Shown: piece by piece, positions 5,295 through 6,453 of the stretch
Layout: each line of letters begins with the position of its first letter
Position numbering within the stretch: the stretch's first letter is position 1
The notes under the pieces: model-generated
Database searches by the model: none
What the model saw: only the letters and a program-made list of their open reading frames with translations
What the model was told of the DNA's origin: nothing
Assembly (NCBI GenBank): GCA_023427285.1
Contig: JAEZBH010000146.1
Coordinates: 1 to 6,453 of the forward strand
Reading direction: 5' to 3'
Source: Pseudomonadota bacterium
Lineage (GTDB): Bacteria > Pseudomonadota > Alphaproteobacteria > Sphingomonadales > Sphingomonadaceae
Length of the DNA: 6,453 nucleotides
Made by a program: the position numbers and the translations under genes

Positions 5295-6453
5295 GGGTGT
5301 TCTCTTCGCGCGCCACGAGGGGGAAGGGGGATGGCTCCAGAGGCCAGCCGCATCAGCAGCAGGGCAGACAGCCGGGCGCGTTCGGCCAGACTTTCGGTGA
5401 TGAGAAACTCGTCAGAGGAATGAATGGCCCCGCCGCGCACGCCCAGCGTGTCCACCACCGCCAGCCCTTCAGCGGCCAGATTGTTGCCGTCGCAGCACCC
5501 GCCGGTGGCGGCCCACTGGATGGGCAGATCAAGGTCTTCCCCGCAGATTTTAACGGCGGCGAACAGGGCGGCCTGCCGATCATCCATCGGCTTGGGCGGG
5601 CGGTTGAAGCCGCCCGACAGAAAGAGTTGCACCTCTCGCTCGGTCGCCACGGCCGCCACGATGCGCTCCGCCTCTTCATACGCCCAATGCATGTCCGGGT
5701 GGGTGGAGACGCGGATCTCGAAGCGCCCGACAGCCAGGGCAGGCACCACATTGGTGGGTGCGCCGCCGTCGATGCGGGCAACATTGACCGTCAGCCCCTC
5801 GCGCGTGCCGGTGAGCCGGGCAAGGCGCAGGAAAGCGTCTGCCACCGCCAGAACCGCGTTGCGGCCTGCCTCCGGATTGCGCCCGGCGTGGACGGATTTG
5901 CCCTCCGCCACAATGCTGAACGTGCCGATGCCCTTGCGCGCGCCTGCCAGCCGTCCGTCTTCCATGGCAGGTTCGTAAACAAGACCAAGGTCAACCGACT
6001 GCGCCGCCTCTGTCAGTATGAGCGCAGAGCCGAGCGAGGAAATTTCCTCATCCGCATTGATGACAACTTCATACCCCAGATCCTCGGCCCACGGGCTGCG
6101 CTCCAGAGCGGCAAGAGCGTGCAGCATGACGAGCAGGCCGCCCTTCATGTCGGCAACGCCGGGGCCGTTGATGACGCCATAGGCGCTGTCGCGCGCGATC
6201 TGGAACGGGTGGTCGGGGCCGAATACCGTGTCCATGTGTCCGCAAAGCAGCACCCGGCGCGCCGCTTCCGGCCGTTTGCTGAGGCGCAGGATGCGCCCGT
6301 GCTGGAGGGGCACCAGCTGGCCGTCTGCGCCAACCGCATGGGCCGGGGCCGGGTCTACCAGCCGAAGCGTGCCGCCAAGGGGCGAGAAGGCGTCCATCAG
6401 CGCATCGGCCATGCGGGCAAGGCCCGCCAGGTTGTGGCTGCCCGAATTGATGC
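5291..6453 (-). CDS. M20-family zinc metallohydrolase of the AST cluster (5' end beyond window)
   Basis: This is a carboxypeptidase G2-like M20 peptidase/deacylase that probably cleaves an N-acyl amino acid in the cytoplasm. Residues are numbered from the ATG at 6412. Metal and catalytic motifs are complete: CGHMDTVF (H59, D61), GPGVADMKGG (D88), NADEE (E122 catalytic, E123 metal), YEP (E147) and a C-terminal HSSDEF (H331). The dimerisation-domain signature HAGRNPEAGRNA starts at H175. The frame stays open upstream of that ATG to the window edge and encodes INSGSHNLAGLAR, a typical M20 N-terminus, so the true start lies outside and 6412 is internal. An unusual GGCCDGNN sequence lies at 304-311. 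The stop overlaps the astA start as ATGA, indicating coupling. By position in the operon I infer that it desuccinylates N-succinylglutamate in place of AstE. The family assignment is firm; the substrate is inference. Confidence 0.9.
   Translation of the reverse strand, partial: INSGSHNLAGLARMADALMDAFSPLGGTLRLVDPAPAHAVGADGQLVPLQHGRILRLSKRPEAARRVLLCGHMDTVFGPDHPFQIARDSAYGVINGPGVADMKGGLLVMLHALAALERSPWAEDLGYEVVINADEEISSLGSALILTEAAQSVDLGLVYEPAMEDGRLAGARKGIGTFSIVAEGKSVHAGRNPEAGRNAVLAVADAFLRLARLTGTREGLTVNVARIDGGAPTNVVPALAVGRFEIRVSTHPDMHWAYEEAERIVAAVATEREVQLFLSGGFNRPPKPMDDRQAALFAAVKICGEDLDLPIQWAATGGCCDGNNLAAEGLAVVDTLGVRGGAIHSSDEFLITESLAERARLSALLLMRLASGAIPLPPRGARREHP

Overview
The window is 6.45 kb of GC-rich DNA (roughly 60% or more G+C by eye). 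All supported genes lie on the minus strand, so transcription runs from high to low coordinates. Most of it is an arginine succinyltransferase (AST) catabolic cluster. Gene order, short overlaps and protein style suggest an alphaproteobacterium, perhaps of the Caulobacterales/Hyphomonadaceae/Maricaulaceae type; this taxonomic guess is inference and was not tested.

In order of transcription: an M20-family metallohydrolase (6453 to 5291, 5' end beyond the window); astA, arginine N-succinyltransferase (5294-4236); astD, succinylglutamate-semialdehyde dehydrogenase (4249-2774); a 238-bp intergenic region holding a composite repeat; and astB, N-succinylarginine dihydrolase (2535-1246). The first three genes overlap by 4 and 14 bp and should be co-transcribed and translationally coupled. 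AstA succinylates arginine and AstB removes two ammonia and CO2 to give succinylornithine. An aminotransferase (AstC, not in the window) makes the semialdehyde, which AstD oxidises to succinylglutamate. The last step, desuccinylation, is classically done by AstE of family M14. No AstE is visible here, and the M20 hydrolase is a reasonable candidate for that step.

Downstream of astB, behind a plausible promoter of its own, are a 66-aa soluble protein and a 258-aa membrane protein with three predicted membrane segments. I can name neither. They look like a separate two-gene transcription unit unrelated to arginine catabolism.

The most unusual feature is non-coding. The astD-astB gap (2593-2756, plus orientation) and the left end of the window (10-127, minus orientation) carry diverged copies of one intergenic element. 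Each has a leading inverted repeat, a conserved core with identical blocks GCCGCGCCCT and GGATACG at fixed spacing, and a terminal GCAGGGG-type hairpin. The astD-astB copy also has a 25-bp-period tandem duplication inside its first hairpin. Otherwise the window is an ordinary catabolic region.
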